A stretch of DNA of 64,000 nucleotides from G963668185 sp963668185 (GCA_963668185.1 OY764162.1:2542001-2606000), one strand, 5' to 3'. Shown: positions 50,249 through 58,711, counted from the first letter of the stretch. Made by a program: numbers and translations. The notes: a model not told the origin generated them from the letters alone.

Positions 50249-51532
50249 ATGGCGAGAACCGCTGAAGCGATCGTAGTAGGCGCAGGCGCGATAGGCGCGA
50301 ACACGGCGTACTTCCTGACGGAGAAGGGCATGAAGGATGTCCTCCTCATCGACAAGACGGGGCCCGCCGGCGGCACGACGGGACTGTCAGTGGCGCTGAC
50401 TAGGTTCAACTACTCGAACTACGGCTCGGCTGCGCTGGCGTTCGAAAGCTACAAGATCTTCCACGACTGGGAGGACCGGATCGGCGGCGCATCAGGCTTC
50501 AGACCGGAGGGCCTGCTTCTTCTTTCCGGCGAAGATCGGCTCGACTGGGTCAAGGACCAGGTGGCATTCCTGAATCGTGAGTTCTCGGAAGAGATTTCCA
50601 TGATCTCCGCCGACGACTGCAAAGAGCTTCAGCCCTTCATGTACACAGAGGATATCGCAGGCGCCAGCTATCAGCCCAACTCCGGGCACACAGTTTCCAC
50701 CGAAGCTATAAACAGCCTGGTTACGCGCGGGCGGGAACTGGGCATGCAGACCGAGATGGACATGCGCGTGCTGAACGTCAAGGTCCAGGACGGCAAGGCG
50801 GTGGGCGTGGAGACGGACTCCGGCGACATCGACGCGCCGATAGTGATCCTGGCTACGGGAGCGTGGACGGGGCCGCTTGCCAAGAAGGTGGGCGTTGACG
50901 TGCCGATCAAGGGCGGCAGGCTGAGCGCGGGGCTGCTGGAACGGCCGGCGGACCTCGGGATTACCGACCACATGGCCATTACGGACTCCGTCGCGGGCGG
51001 TTACTGGAGGCCGGACCTGCCTGGGATGACCATGATCGGCATCACCTTCCCGGAGCAGGACTACCACTGGACGGACGACCCGGATACTCACAACACACTG
51101 ATCCTGCAAGAGGAGATGTTCCGGTCCGCGAGGAGCATCGCGCATCGCTTCCCGGGCATGGATCGGGCCGGCTGGGCGCGTACGTGGACCTGCATAGACG
51201 GGTTTACGCCGGACCACCAGATGATCCTGGGCGAGACGGACGAGGTGCCGGGCCTGTGGATCGCGGCCGGCGGCAACGGCCACGGATTCAAGACCGGACC
51301 CGCGACCGGCATCCTCATGGCCGAGCAGATCATGGACGGTGAGATCAAGATCATCAAGGATATGTCCGAGTTCGCTTACGGCAGGTTCGGAGACGACCCC
51401 TGGGGCGGAACCGAGGAAGACTTCACCGAGCGCTACGCCGACGGTCGTAACCGTCGGTTCGGCATACGGCAACTCAGGGAAGAGGAGGGCATGGAGTACA
51501 GGGAGGTCCCGGTCAGCCCGCTGGACGACTAA
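50249..51532 (+). CDS. FAD-dependent oxidoreductase (DAO/SoxB-like)
   Basis: 427 residues, AGGAG before the ATG. The dinucleotide-binding motif is VVGAGAIGANTAYFL near residue 10, and the C-terminal WIAAGGNGHGFKTGPATG closes the FAD site as in sarcosine oxidase, glycine oxidase and other D-amino-acid oxidase relatives. It oxidises the C-N bond of an amine or amino acid. It lies 13 bases after the ABC ATPase and before the terminator, so it is the last gene of the importer operon. This suggests the imported solute, or a product of it, is its substrate: an N-methylated or D-amino acid, or an opine, would fit. Confidence 0.9.
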   Translation: MARTAEAIVVGAGAIGANTAYFLTEKGMKDVLLIDKTGPAGGTTGLSVALTRFNYSNYGSAALAFESYKIFHDWEDRIGGASGFRPEGLLLLSGEDRLDWVKDQVAFLNREFSEEISMISADDCKELQPFMYTEDIAGASYQPNSGHTVSTEAINSLVTRGRELGMQTEMDMRVLNVKVQDGKAVGVETDSGDIDAPIVILATGAWTGPLAKKVGVDVPIKGGRLSAGLLERPADLGITDHMAITDSVAGGYWRPDLPGMTMIGITFPEQDYHWTDDPDTHNTLILQEEMFRSARSIAHRFPGMDRAGWARTWTCIDGFTPDHQMILGETDEVPGLWIAAGGNGHGFKTGPATGILMAEQIMDGEIKIIKDMSEFAYGRFGDDPWGGTEEDFTERYADGRNRRFGIRQLREEEGMEYREVPVSPLDD

Positions 51533-51557
51533 CGCCCGCCCGGTTTCGACTGAAGCA

Positions 51558-51588
51558 AGGAAGGACTCCCACATCGGGAGTCCTTCCG
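51558..51588 (+). terminator. Terminator of the importer operon
   Basis: GGAAGGACTCCC - ACATC - GGGAGTCCTTCC, a 12 bp perfect stem, followed by GGTGTTT. It could also serve the convergent oxidoreductase gene from the other side. Confidence 0.85.
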
Positions 51589-51625
51589 GTGTTTATGGCA
51601 ATGGCCCCGCCATGCGGCGGGAGGC

Positions 51626-52459
51626 TTATGCGGGCGCGTTTGGCATCACCTCGCTGGCAAACCAGTTCACGCGGTCGACCATCTCCTCCCGGGGGTACGA
51701 CCATACTGCGCCGTAGTAGCGGCAGCCGGCGTCGGCGTAAGCGCCGATCGTGTCCAGGAACGCGCCGGCGTCGGTGAATGCGGTGAAGTGCTGTAGCGCC
51801 GGCGCGAAGTCGCCTTCGATGCCGAGTTCATTGCGGCGGGCGAGGACCAGTTCCAGCTTCTGCTTGTACTCGTCCGGTTCGAGGCCGGTGGGTATCCAGC
51901 CGTCACCGTACCGGGCGGTCAACTCCAGCATTCGCCGGCCCTGAGTACCGAACCAGAGCGGCGGATGCGGACGCTGCACCGGGCGAGGCGCAATCTCCGC
52001 GCCCCGCGATGCGTAGCGCTCACCGGCGAAGTCGACGGGGCCGCCTGCCCACAGGCGCGTCATGAGGTCCAGAGCCTCGGCGGTCTGGTCCACGCGCACT
52101 CCGGCGCGCTCCCACTTGCTGAAGCCGTCAAACTCCGGCTGATGCCAGCCTGCGCCGACGCCCAGGATGGCGCGTCCGCTCGAAAGCACGTCAAGCGACG
52201 CGACGACCTTGGCTAGCTGGGCCGGCGGGCGGAACGGTATGGGCGTGACGACCGTGCCGAGGCGAATCGTGGATGTTGCGCCGGCCACGTACGCCAGGAT
52301 CGTCCAGGCGTCGAGCGTGTCCGGCCCCTGCGGCAGCATGTAGTGGTCCCACACAAGGAGCGAGTGGAAGCCCTCCGCCTCGGCGGCCCTCGCGACGCTC
52401 GCTATGGTCTTGGGATCGCAGTAGCCTTCTTCGACTGGGTAGATCAGGCTGAATTGCAG
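51626..52459 (-). CDS. LLM-class flavin/F420-dependent oxidoreductase with probable CTG start
   Basis: 277 residues if translation begins at CTG 52459. From there the protein reads QFSLIYPVEEGYCDPKTIA, the first strand and helix of a luciferase-like TIM barrel, and AGGAGG lies 7 bases upstream. The only ordinary start in frame, GTG 52354, would delete this first barrel unit; a TGA closes the frame further up with no ATG, GTG or TTG between. Other signs are RLGTVVTPIPFRPPAQLAK, LSSGRAILGVGAGWHQPEF and PPLWFGTQG. Such enzymes use FMN or F420. F420 genes lie 3 kb away, which favours F420. Substrate unknown. Confidence 0.85.
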   Translation of the reverse strand: MQFSLIYPVEEGYCDPKTIASVARAAEAEGFHSLLVWDHYMLPQGPDTLDAWTILAYVAGATSTIRLGTVVTPIPFRPPAQLAKVVASLDVLSSGRAILGVGAGWHQPEFDGFSKWERAGVRVDQTAEALDLMTRLWAGGPVDFAGERYASRGAEIAPRPVQRPHPPLWFGTQGRRMLELTARYGDGWIPTGLEPDEYKQKLELVLARRNELGIEGDFAPALQHFTAFTDAGAFLDTIGAYADAGCRYYGAVWSYPREEMVDRVNWFASEVMPNAPA

Positions 52460-52466
52460 TTTGGGC

Positions 52467-52472
52467 CTCCTC
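52467..52472 (-). promoter_or_regulatory. Ribosome binding site that decides the CTG start
   Basis: AGGAGG on the minus strand, 7 bases before CTG 52459. There is no comparable site before GTG 52354. Confidence 0.7.
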
Positions 52473-52782
52473 GTGGTCGTTGGCGTGGTCGGGCGTACCG
52501 ATCAATGTATTCGGCGGAATGTTAGCATAAGCTTGATGCCAGAAAGAACTTGCTAGGCTATGGTGGCTGCCTCACGCTACTGGCATTCTATGCGGCAATG
52601 ACTTTGCCTCGGGCGTACCGTTCGAGGTATGGCTGGATGCAGGCTGATATACTGGTTTGGAGCGTGGGATGGATAGGTTGCTGAGTATGACTTGCTGTTC
52701 GCATAGTGCTCAGTCTGGTTCCAGCCGAACCGTCCATAGGTGTAACACCGGTCTGGTACCATCGCTTCTACGAACAAGCACG
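52473..52782. other. Intergenic stretch without a recognised gene
   Basis: About 310 bases, AT-richer than average. Short open frames exist on both strands but none has a ribosome site or recognisable sequence. It must contain promoters for the LLM gene (minus strand) and perhaps for the small genes to the right. I see no repeat element or RNA gene in it. Confidence 0.4.
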
Positions 52783-52917
52783 ATGTGCGAGGCGGATCGG
52801 GCGCGAATCACCTTTGAACTGCAGCCGGTACGCGGCGCTAAGGTTAGCGGTCCGATACAGTATCTTGAGACAGTTATGGATGCTTTTGTTCGCTACGGTC
52901 ACGGGGAGAGAGAGTAA
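52783..52917 (+). CDS. Possible small protein
   Basis: 44 residues (MCEADRARITFELQPVRGAK then VSGPIQYLETVMDAFVRYGH and a charged end). It ends 2 bases before the GTG of the next gene, a spacing typical of an operon, and the composition is protein-like. The start is uncertain: frame is open upstream and no Shine-Dalgarno is clear. Could be the end of a decayed longer gene. Confidence 0.35.
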   Translation: MCEADRARITFELQPVRGAKVSGPIQYLETVMDAFVRYGHGERE

Positions 52918-52919
52918 TC

Positions 52920-53363
52920 GTGAAGGGCGTCGGGAGACATGACCAGTATCACCACCTGTTCAAGTCGGAGTCCGTGAACAGTATCGCTACGGTTCGATCG
53001 TTGGACGTTCCGGCTCGCTTGGACGAATTCCGAGAAATGAAGGATGGCTGGCTGGAGGGAGACGGTCAGGCGCCTGATCATGCGGGGTTAGACTGGTTAG
53101 CCACTAACTTTGACCGCTACTATCCTGACGACGTTATGCCGCCGCACACTTATCCTACACCTGAAGGCGGTGTAGAAATGGAATGGTCTCTGGGGTCGGA
53201 GTCAGTGATTCTTGAAATTGATCTAGAGGAACGACGCGGCGACTGGCTCAAGTTCAACAAAGAGTCTGACGAAGAATTCAGTCAGGTATTGAACCTGTCC
53301 AATAGTACAGCTTGGGCATGGATCGCAGCCGAGATTCGTCGTCTGTCGGGTTCGTCTGAGTGA
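52920..53363 (+). CDS. Conserved-looking hypothetical protein (PTPEGG type)
   Basis: 147 residues from a GTG start. Recognisable features are the GWLEGDGQAPDHAGLDWL segment, then YYPDDVMPPHTYPTPEGGVE and EMEWSLGSESVILEIDLEER. This pattern (dGWleGeG, then PTpeGGvqxEWs) recurs in small proteins of many bacteria, next to another small hypothetical. Function unknown. Overlaps the next gene by 4 bases (GTGA), so the two are translated together and probably form a functional pair. Confidence 0.7.
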   Translation: MKGVGRHDQYHHLFKSESVNSIATVRSLDVPARLDEFREMKDGWLEGDGQAPDHAGLDWLATNFDRYYPDDVMPPHTYPTPEGGVEMEWSLGSESVILEIDLEERRGDWLKFNKESDEEFSQVLNLSNSTAWAWIAAEIRRLSGSSE

Positions 53364-53728
53364 ACACAAGCACCCTCCTTTACAGGATAATCAACTCCAA
53401 CTATGTGCAGACCGGCCACGTATCGTCCCAGGCTTTCCGTCCGAGACCGAGGGACCGCAAACGTCTCTCTGCTTATGACGGAGACCGGATAGACCCTGAG
53501 GCGGCCTGGCGTCACTACACGAACGACTCTAGCAACCCTCCCACGGGAGCGTTAGGCGTTACGGTAGAGGAGTGTTCTGCGGAAAACCTCCCAGTCATGG
53601 CCGATCCTAAGCCTTTCCCTGAGCACGTTTTGATCGACTTTACGGCGTTTGGTACATCTCAGATCAAGAAGAAATCGGAACGTCTCAGGGACAGGGCAGT
53701 AGTTCGTGGATGGCTGTTTCTCGGTTGA
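53360..53728 (+). CDS. Hypothetical protein paired with the preceding gene
   Basis: 122 residues from a GTG. The text YRIINSNYVQTGHVSSQAFR, then LSAYDGDRIDPEAAWRHY, then ALGVTVEECSAENLPVMADP and PFPEHVLIDFTAFG looks like a conserved small domain, with a His and several acidic residues that could be catalytic. No family name can be given. The 4-base overlap with the upstream gene suggests a two-gene module, in the manner of toxin-antitoxin pairs, but I have no direct evidence for toxicity. Confidence 0.65.
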   Translation: MNTSTLLYRIINSNYVQTGHVSSQAFRPRPRDRKRLSAYDGDRIDPEAAWRHYTNDSSNPPTGALGVTVEECSAENLPVMADPKPFPEHVLIDFTAFGTSQIKKKSERLRDRAVVRGWLFLG

Positions 53729-53815
53729 CGGAAGCGATGATCCGACTGAACAGGAGCCATTCCCTGTAGCCCTCTCACGCTGTAATCCACCAGACACTGT
53801 CTAGGAAACTACAAG

Positions 53816-53998
53816 ATGCGAAACGAGTTCACAACTGTTATCGAACGTGACGGAGACTGGTTTATTGCGTACTGTCCTGAGATTCCCGGCGCTAATGGGC
53901 AAGGGACGACTGCGGACGCGGCCCGTGGCAGCTTGGCTGAGGCGATTGCGCTGATACTGGAGGACCGGCGAGAGGATAAGCGGCGCGAGGCCGGTTAG
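53816..53998 (+). CDS. HicB-family antitoxin, orphan
   Basis: 60 residues. The sequence FTTVIERDGDWFIAYCPEIP then GANGQGTTADAARGSLAEAI is the HicB partial RNase H-like fold. There is no C-terminal DNA-binding domain and no HicA toxin on either side: upstream is an unrelated gene and downstream it overlaps the stop of a convergent gene by 4 bases. It is either a remnant or a stand-alone HicB-like regulator. Confidence 0.8.
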   Translation: MRNEFTTVIERDGDWFIAYCPEIPGANGQGTTADAARGSLAEAIALILEDRREDKRREAG

Positions 53999-55005
53999 CC
54001 TGCCTCTGAGAAGTACCGCGCGAGCTCATCGCGGTCGAAGGTGGGCAGTGGTTGGGCGCCGTTGGCGGTACGGAGGATCAGGCCGTCATCCGGTTTCGTG
54101 AATGTACCTATCTGCCAGGCGGGGACGCCTTCGGCATCGAGGGCCGTGACCAGCTTGGGCGCGTCTTGGGGGGCGACGGCGGCGAGGAGTGCGCCGGAGG
54201 CGATCAGCCCCAGCGGGTCTAGTCCGAGGGCGGCGCATATGGCGGCGGTTTCCGGGAGCACGGGCACTCGTTCCAAGTCCACGGTGAGTCCGACGTTTGC
54301 GGCGGCGGCCATCTCCATGAGGCCGGTCGCCAGGCCGCCCTCGGTGGGGTCGTGCATGGCGTGGACGCCGCCGGACTCCAGCGCGATGCCGGCGTCCTTG
54401 ACGACGCTTATGCCGGGATCGAACAGCAGGTTACGGGAGCGTTCGATGACGGGTGCTTCCACGCCGGCGTCCTGAAGCGCGTCTCCTGCCTCCCGCGCGA
54501 GTATCGATGTTCCTTCGAGAGCGATGCCTTTGGTCAGAACGATCGCGTCGCCGGGCTGAGCGCCGGACGTGTAGATAGCCCTGTCTTTGGCTACCTCGCC
54601 GAGCAGTGCGCCGACGGCTATTGGGCGCGGCAGGTCCAGCGTGATCTCGGTGTGGCCTCCGATGAGCGTGATTTCCAGTTCTTCACAGGCGCTGGTGATC
54701 TGTTCGAAGGCGTCCGCGGCCTGCTCGTGCGTGGTGCCCTCCGGCAGGAGCAACGTGGCCATGAGCCACCTGGGCGTCGCGCCCATGACGGCAAGGTCGT
54801 TGGCGTTGACCTGTACGAGGTACCAGCCGATCAGGTCGGTCGCGAACGTGATCGGGTCTGACTTGGCGACGAGGTAGCGGTTCCCGATGTCGATCAGCGC
54901 GGCGTCTTCGCCGAGCCTGGGGCCGAGCACGACTCTCGGATCGCGGACGTCTATCCGCTCCAGCAGGTCGGCCAGGAGGTTGTGGGGCAGCTTGCCGGCT
55001 TGCAA
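53995..55005 (-). CDS. AIR synthase-related protein (HypE-like)
   Basis: 336 residues. It has the two-domain fold of the PurM/HypE/ThiL/SelD family: N-terminal ATP-binding part with RLGEDAALIDIG (near 31) and VQVNANDLAVMGATPRW (near 68), then IGGHTEI, and the C-terminal domain with MHDPTEGGLATGLMEMA (near 218). HypE proteins dehydrate a carbamoyl group, but no hydrogenase genes are nearby and the HypE C-terminal Cys is absent, so the substrate is unknown. Last gene of the nadD-cofG-cofH-GYD unit, 17 bases after the GYD gene. Confidence 0.82.
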   Translation of the reverse strand: MQAGKLPHNLLADLLERIDVRDPRVVLGPRLGEDAALIDIGNRYLVAKSDPITFATDLIGWYLVQVNANDLAVMGATPRWLMATLLLPEGTTHEQAADAFEQITSACEELEITLIGGHTEITLDLPRPIAVGALLGEVAKDRAIYTSGAQPGDAIVLTKGIALEGTSILAREAGDALQDAGVEAPVIERSRNLLFDPGISVVKDAGIALESGGVHAMHDPTEGGLATGLMEMAAAANVGLTVDLERVPVLPETAAICAALGLDPLGLIASGALLAAVAPQDAPKLVTALDAEGVPAWQIGTFTKPDDGLILRTANGAQPLPTFDRDELARYFSEAG

Positions 55006-55022
55006 GCGCAGGAGGCTCCGGC

Positions 55023-55349
55023 TCAGGAGTTAGGTGGGCGGTAGCCGGCGTCCAGGGCCTTGGCCATCGCCTCGCGCTCCTCCTCCAGCGTCACGAGCGG
55101 GGTGGTGCGGATGGACTTCGATGCGCCGCTTGTGGAGACGGCCTTGGAGAATGCGATCATGCTCACGTTGTCCGGCATGTTGACGATCCCGACGAAGTCC
55201 GCGTCACCGAAGACGGAGTACGCGCACTCGATGCTGCCGCCCAAGTTGGCGGCGGCGGGCTCCAAAACCGCCATGTGGTCCGCGGGGTTTTCGACCAGAG
55301 ACCTGGCTACTTCAGTGCTCCATGAGATTTGCAGAAGGTAATAGGGCAA
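55023..55349 (-). CDS. GYD domain protein
   Basis: 108 residues. The chain has the alpha-beta dimeric-barrel pattern: YYLLQISWSTEVARSLVENP, then GGSIECAYSVFGDADFVGIV and a final helix. The GYD tripeptide itself appears as GDADF. Such proteins are small cytoplasmic dimers of unknown role. It lies between cofH and the AIR synthase gene with short gaps (36 and 17 bases), which suggests an operon role connected to F420 or its use. Confidence 0.8.
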   Translation of the reverse strand: MPYYLLQISWSTEVARSLVENPADHMAVLEPAAANLGGSIECAYSVFGDADFVGIVNMPDNVSMIAFSKAVSTSGASKSIRTTPLVTLEEEREAMAKALDAGYRPPNS

Positions 55350-55385
55350 TGCTTGCTCCTCTGGGTAATCTGGGAAGTGTGCCGT

Positions 55386-56690
55386 TCAGGCATCCCTTGC
55401 GGCGTGTTTTGGGTGCTCGTACCGGAAGTCTTCCATTCCTATGAGCTTGTGGTACGAGCCGAACTTGTCTATGTCCTCGGCTTCAACTTCGTCGAGCGGA
55501 TCGAAGACGGAGTCCTCGTCCTCGAAGACTCTCCTGATGCCATAGGTCGTGAACCGCTCGGCCGGGATGCGGTCCGCTCCCCGTATGAGTTCGCGTATCT
55601 CGCGGGGCTTGAGAAGCTGGCCGTGCTGAGCGCCTGCGGCGGTGGAAATGCTCTCGTTGATCAGCGTGCCGCCCATGTCGTTGACTCCGGCGGCGAGCAG
55701 CATCTGCGCGAGGCGAGGGCCTTCCTTCGGCCATGAGACCTGCAGGTTGGGGATCCAGTTGTTCAGCATGATCCGGGCCACCACGTGCATCCTCACGATT
55801 TCCAGGCCGGTGGGTCCCGGCCTCATCCCTTCGATCATGTTCTGAGCGAACATCGGCGCTTCCGTGTGCACGAAGCTGAGCGGCACGAACTCGGTTATGC
55901 CGCCGGTGTCCTTTTGAATGCCGCGTATCAGGTCGAGGTGCCTCGCTATGTGCTCGTTGGTCTCAACGTGGCCGTACATGATGGTGGACGTAGTGGGGAT
56001 GCCGAGTTCGTGAGCCGTGGTTATGACCTCGGTCCACTGGTCGACGCGGATGCGGCCCGGCGAAATCCTGTCCCGCAGGTCCTGATCGAGGATCTCCGCC
56101 GACGTGCCCGGCAGGCTGCCCACTCCGGCGTCCTTCAGGGCAGCGAGGTACTCCTTGATCGTTGTACGGGACCTGATGGAGCCGTACAGCACCTCTTCGG
56201 GAGAGAACCCGTGTATGTGGATCGCGGGCGCCTCTTCCTTGAGAGCTTCGCATAGCTTGATGTAGAGGTCGCCCTCCATGTGCGGCGGCAGGCCGGCTTG
56301 GATGCACACCTCGGTGGCTCCCAGGCTCTCGGCCTCCTTGACGCGCCGGATGATCTCGTTGATCGGCAGGAAGTACCCTTCTTCCAAGCGGAAGTCGCGG
56401 CTGAAGGCGCAGAAGCCGCAGCGCTTGATGCAGACGTTGGTGAAGTTGACGTTGCGGTTCACGACGTACGTGACCACGTCGCCGACGGCCTGCCGCCTGA
56501 GTTCGTCCGCGACCATCGTGGCCGCGTGAAGCTCCAGTCCGGTGGCTTCCAGCAGGGGCGCCGCTTCTTCGACCGTGATGTCGCGGCCGCCGAGAGCGTC
56601 TTCCAAAGTGCGGGCAATGGAAGGAGCGATCGTTGCGAGCAGTTTAGAAAGCTCGGTCGCGCTGTCTCCGTTAAGAGGTGCTTCCGGCAT
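55386..56690 (-). CDS. cofH: FO synthase subunit 2 (5-amino-6-ribitylamino-uracil: tyrosine transferase), CofH
   Basis: 434 residues. Radical-SAM cluster CIKRCGFCAF (near residue 87) is the Cys-x3-Cys-x2-Cys motif in the CofH form. CofH joins a tyrosine-derived fragment to the ribityl-uracil, the first half of making 7,8-didemethyl-8-hydroxy-5-deazariboflavin (FO), the chromophore of F420. The long barrel continues with EVCIQAGLPPHMEGD and ends in a region containing LGLPDRG-like loops in relatives; here GGTLINESISTAAGA is visible (near 330). It overlaps cofG by 20 bases. Confidence 0.93.
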   Translation of the reverse strand: MPEAPLNGDSATELSKLLATIAPSIARTLEDALGGRDITVEEAAPLLEATGLELHAATMVADELRRQAVGDVVTYVVNRNVNFTNVCIKRCGFCAFSRDFRLEEGYFLPINEIIRRVKEAESLGATEVCIQAGLPPHMEGDLYIKLCEALKEEAPAIHIHGFSPEEVLYGSIRSRTTIKEYLAALKDAGVGSLPGTSAEILDQDLRDRISPGRIRVDQWTEVITTAHELGIPTTSTIMYGHVETNEHIARHLDLIRGIQKDTGGITEFVPLSFVHTEAPMFAQNMIEGMRPGPTGLEIVRMHVVARIMLNNWIPNLQVSWPKEGPRLAQMLLAAGVNDMGGTLINESISTAAGAQHGQLLKPREIRELIRGADRIPAERFTTYGIRRVFEDEDSVFDPLDEVEAEDIDKFGSYHKLIGMEDFRYEHPKHAARDA

Positions 56691-57978
56691 AACGTTCCAT
56701 TCCTCCCTTCAGATAGCCATCGGAGTCTGCCATCGAGTCGATGCGGGATGACAGTTCTGCGTGCAGATACTCCCGCTTCCGGGTGACGTACTCCGGATAG
56801 ACGGTCAGCCGCGGCCTCAGTTCCATACCCATTGCGCGCGTCTGCCTTTGCAACTCCGTCAGTCCGGGCCAGGGCGCTTCGGGGTTGACGTAGTCGATCG
56901 TTAGCGGCGATACGCCTCCCCAGTCGTTGATGCCTGCCAGCAAGTATACAGGATAGTCCCCCGCGTTCAGATTGGGCGGCACCTGAACGTTGACCTCCGG
57001 CCCCATGATGAGGCGAGCGGCGGCAGTCGCCCATAACAGGTACGACGAGCCGGCGTCCGGGTGGTCCGCCATGGCGGTCTCAGGCTTGGCGCGAAAGTTC
57101 TGGACGATCACCTCCTGAATGTGACCGTACTCTTCGTGGAGGCCACGGATCGCCAGGAGGGAGTCCACAACTTCCATTCTGGTCTCGCCAATGCCGATCA
57201 GGACGCCCGTGGTGAACGGAATCTTCAGTTCGCCGGCGATTCGGAGGGTTTTCAGCCTTACGGCGGGCCACTTGCTTGGCGCAAGCTCGTGAGGGCCTCC
57301 CGGTTCCTTCAGGCGGTTGCTGGAGTTCTCCAGCATGATGCCCATCGACGCGTTGACTGCCCTAAGGCCTGCCATCTCCCTGCGGCTCATCGTGCCGGGG
57401 TTGCCGTGCGGGAGCAGGCCGGTCTCCTCCAGGATCGTCGAGGACACCTCGCGCACGTAGTCGAGCGTGGTCCTGTGGCCCCTGTCGCCCAGCCATGCCT
57501 TCGCCTCGGCGTACCGCTGCTCCGGACGCTCACCGAGCGTAAGCAGCGCTTCCGCACAGCCCATGCGGTCGCCGGCCCTTGCCGTCGCCAGGACTTCTTC
57601 GGGCGTCATGTACAGCCTGTCCGCTTCGCCGGGAGACTTTCTGAAGGTGCAGTAGCCGCAGAAGTCCCTGCATAGCATCGTCAAGGGAATGAAGACCTTG
57701 GGAGAGAAGGTGACCACGTTGCCCTTGCCGCGGTCCCGCAGCATGGCCGCGGCGCGGCACAGGAAGGGCAGATCGTCCTCCGAGCTCGATGCCAGGGCGC
57801 GGGCGTCTTCCGCTCGCATTGCGGCTCCGTCCAGGACGCGGGAGACGGCCTCGCGCAGCGGGCCTCGCAGCCCGGCGGCCGGGTCGCTGACGGCCTGAAG
57901 CCTGTCGACGACCTCCTGCCCGCTTCGCAGCGCCAGGCCGGTCACAGGTCTGCCGTCATGATGCTGAACTCGCGGCAT
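56671..57978 (-). CDS. cofG: FO synthase subunit 1, CofG
   Basis: 435 residues. Radical-SAM motif CRDFCGYCTF (near residue 102). The rest of the barrel includes GHIQEVIVQNFRAKP (near 278) and AGINDWGGVSPLTIDYVNPE (near 346), typical for CofG. It closes the deazaflavin ring in the second half of FO synthesis. The N-terminal 90 residues include a helical extension before the barrel. It overlaps nadD by 23 bases and cofH by 20 bases, so all three are translated from one message. Confidence 0.94.
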   Translation of the reverse strand: MPRVQHHDGRPVTGLALRSGQEVVDRLQAVSDPAAGLRGPLREAVSRVLDGAAMRAEDARALASSSEDDLPFLCRAAAMLRDRGKGNVVTFSPKVFIPLTMLCRDFCGYCTFRKSPGEADRLYMTPEEVLATARAGDRMGCAEALLTLGERPEQRYAEAKAWLGDRGHRTTLDYVREVSSTILEETGLLPHGNPGTMSRREMAGLRAVNASMGIMLENSSNRLKEPGGPHELAPSKWPAVRLKTLRIAGELKIPFTTGVLIGIGETRMEVVDSLLAIRGLHEEYGHIQEVIVQNFRAKPETAMADHPDAGSSYLLWATAAARLIMGPEVNVQVPPNLNAGDYPVYLLAGINDWGGVSPLTIDYVNPEAPWPGLTELQRQTRAMGMELRPRLTVYPEYVTRKREYLHAELSSRIDSMADSDGYLKGGMERYAGSTS

Positions 57979-58573
57979 AAAGGCCGTTTTCCGCGATGTA
58001 CTCGGCTACTGAATCCGGGGCCCGGTACCGCAGAGACAGACCCCGGGCGGCCCTTCGCCTGAGGTCGGTGGAACTGATGGATATGGCGGGGGCCTCGACG
58101 ACGTGCAGCCGGCCCTCTGCCGCGTGGAGGGCAGCCCTGACGCCGCGAAGGACTTCGGCGGTGTCGTGCCCGGGCCTGCCTACGACCACAAAGTCCATTA
58201 GTTCCAGTAGCTCGTCTATGTGCTGCCAGTGCGGAAGGCCGGCCAGCGCGTCGGAGCCAAGAATGCAGTAGAAGTCGGAGGCCGCCTCACAATCTCCGCA
58301 TACCTTCATCAGCAACTGTCTATCGTATCGAGGCCGGGGAGTGTCTATTTCGACACGGGACAGGCTGAACGCGGGGTTGCCCTCTATGGCCGCCTTCAAC
58401 ATGCTGAACCTGTCTTCGATGGGCGCGAGGTCCTGGCCGGGTTTGTTCCACGGCTGCGCCAGGGGAAGGAACGTTACGTTGTCCAGCTTGAGAGCGTCTC
58501 TCACGCATTCCGCCATGATCAGGTGGCCGAAGTGCACGGGGTTGAAGGTGCCGCTGAAGATGCCCTTTCTCAC
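57956..58573 (-). CDS. nadD: Nicotinate-nucleotide adenylyltransferase
   Basis: 205 residues from a GTG with GGAG upstream. The nucleotidyl-transferase signature GTFNPVHFGHL (near residue 8) and the late SISSTDLRRRAARG (near 166, the ISST motif) are both intact. It makes nicotinate adenine dinucleotide from NaMN and ATP in NAD synthesis. It heads the operon with cofG and cofH. F420-dependent enzymes usually exchange hydride with NADP, so the pairing is sensible, though nadD is more often near obgE/rsfS. Confidence 0.92.
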   Translation of the reverse strand: MRKGIFSGTFNPVHFGHLIMAECVRDALKLDNVTFLPLAQPWNKPGQDLAPIEDRFSMLKAAIEGNPAFSLSRVEIDTPRPRYDRQLLMKVCGDCEAASDFYCILGSDALAGLPHWQHIDELLELMDFVVVGRPGHDTAEVLRGVRAALHAAEGRLHVVEAPAISISSTDLRRRAARGLSLRYRAPDSVAEYIAENGLYAASSAS

Positions 58574-58680
58574 GCGATGCTCCGGATGCCGGCACGCAGA
58601 CCTTGACTTGCAAAATGGCGACGGCCAAGCCCCGAACTTCTGAGATCGCGGAACAGGGCCTACTCGTGCGTGTCCTATAC

Positions 58681-58711
58681 TTGATTAACCTCTTGAACCG
58701 TTGCCTATAAT
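58681..58711 (+). promoter_or_regulatory. Promoter of the pyruvate kinase gene
   Basis: TTGATT (58681-58686), 19 bases, TATAAT (58706-58711). The -10 is perfect, the spacing is a little long. The start of transcription would be near 58718, giving a leader of about 70 bases to ATG 58787. Confidence 0.55.

Noticed and set aside
52191..52505. Minus-strand frame of 104 codons over the start of the LLM gene
   Set aside because: It is an Arg/Gly/His-rich shadow of the LLM coding frame.
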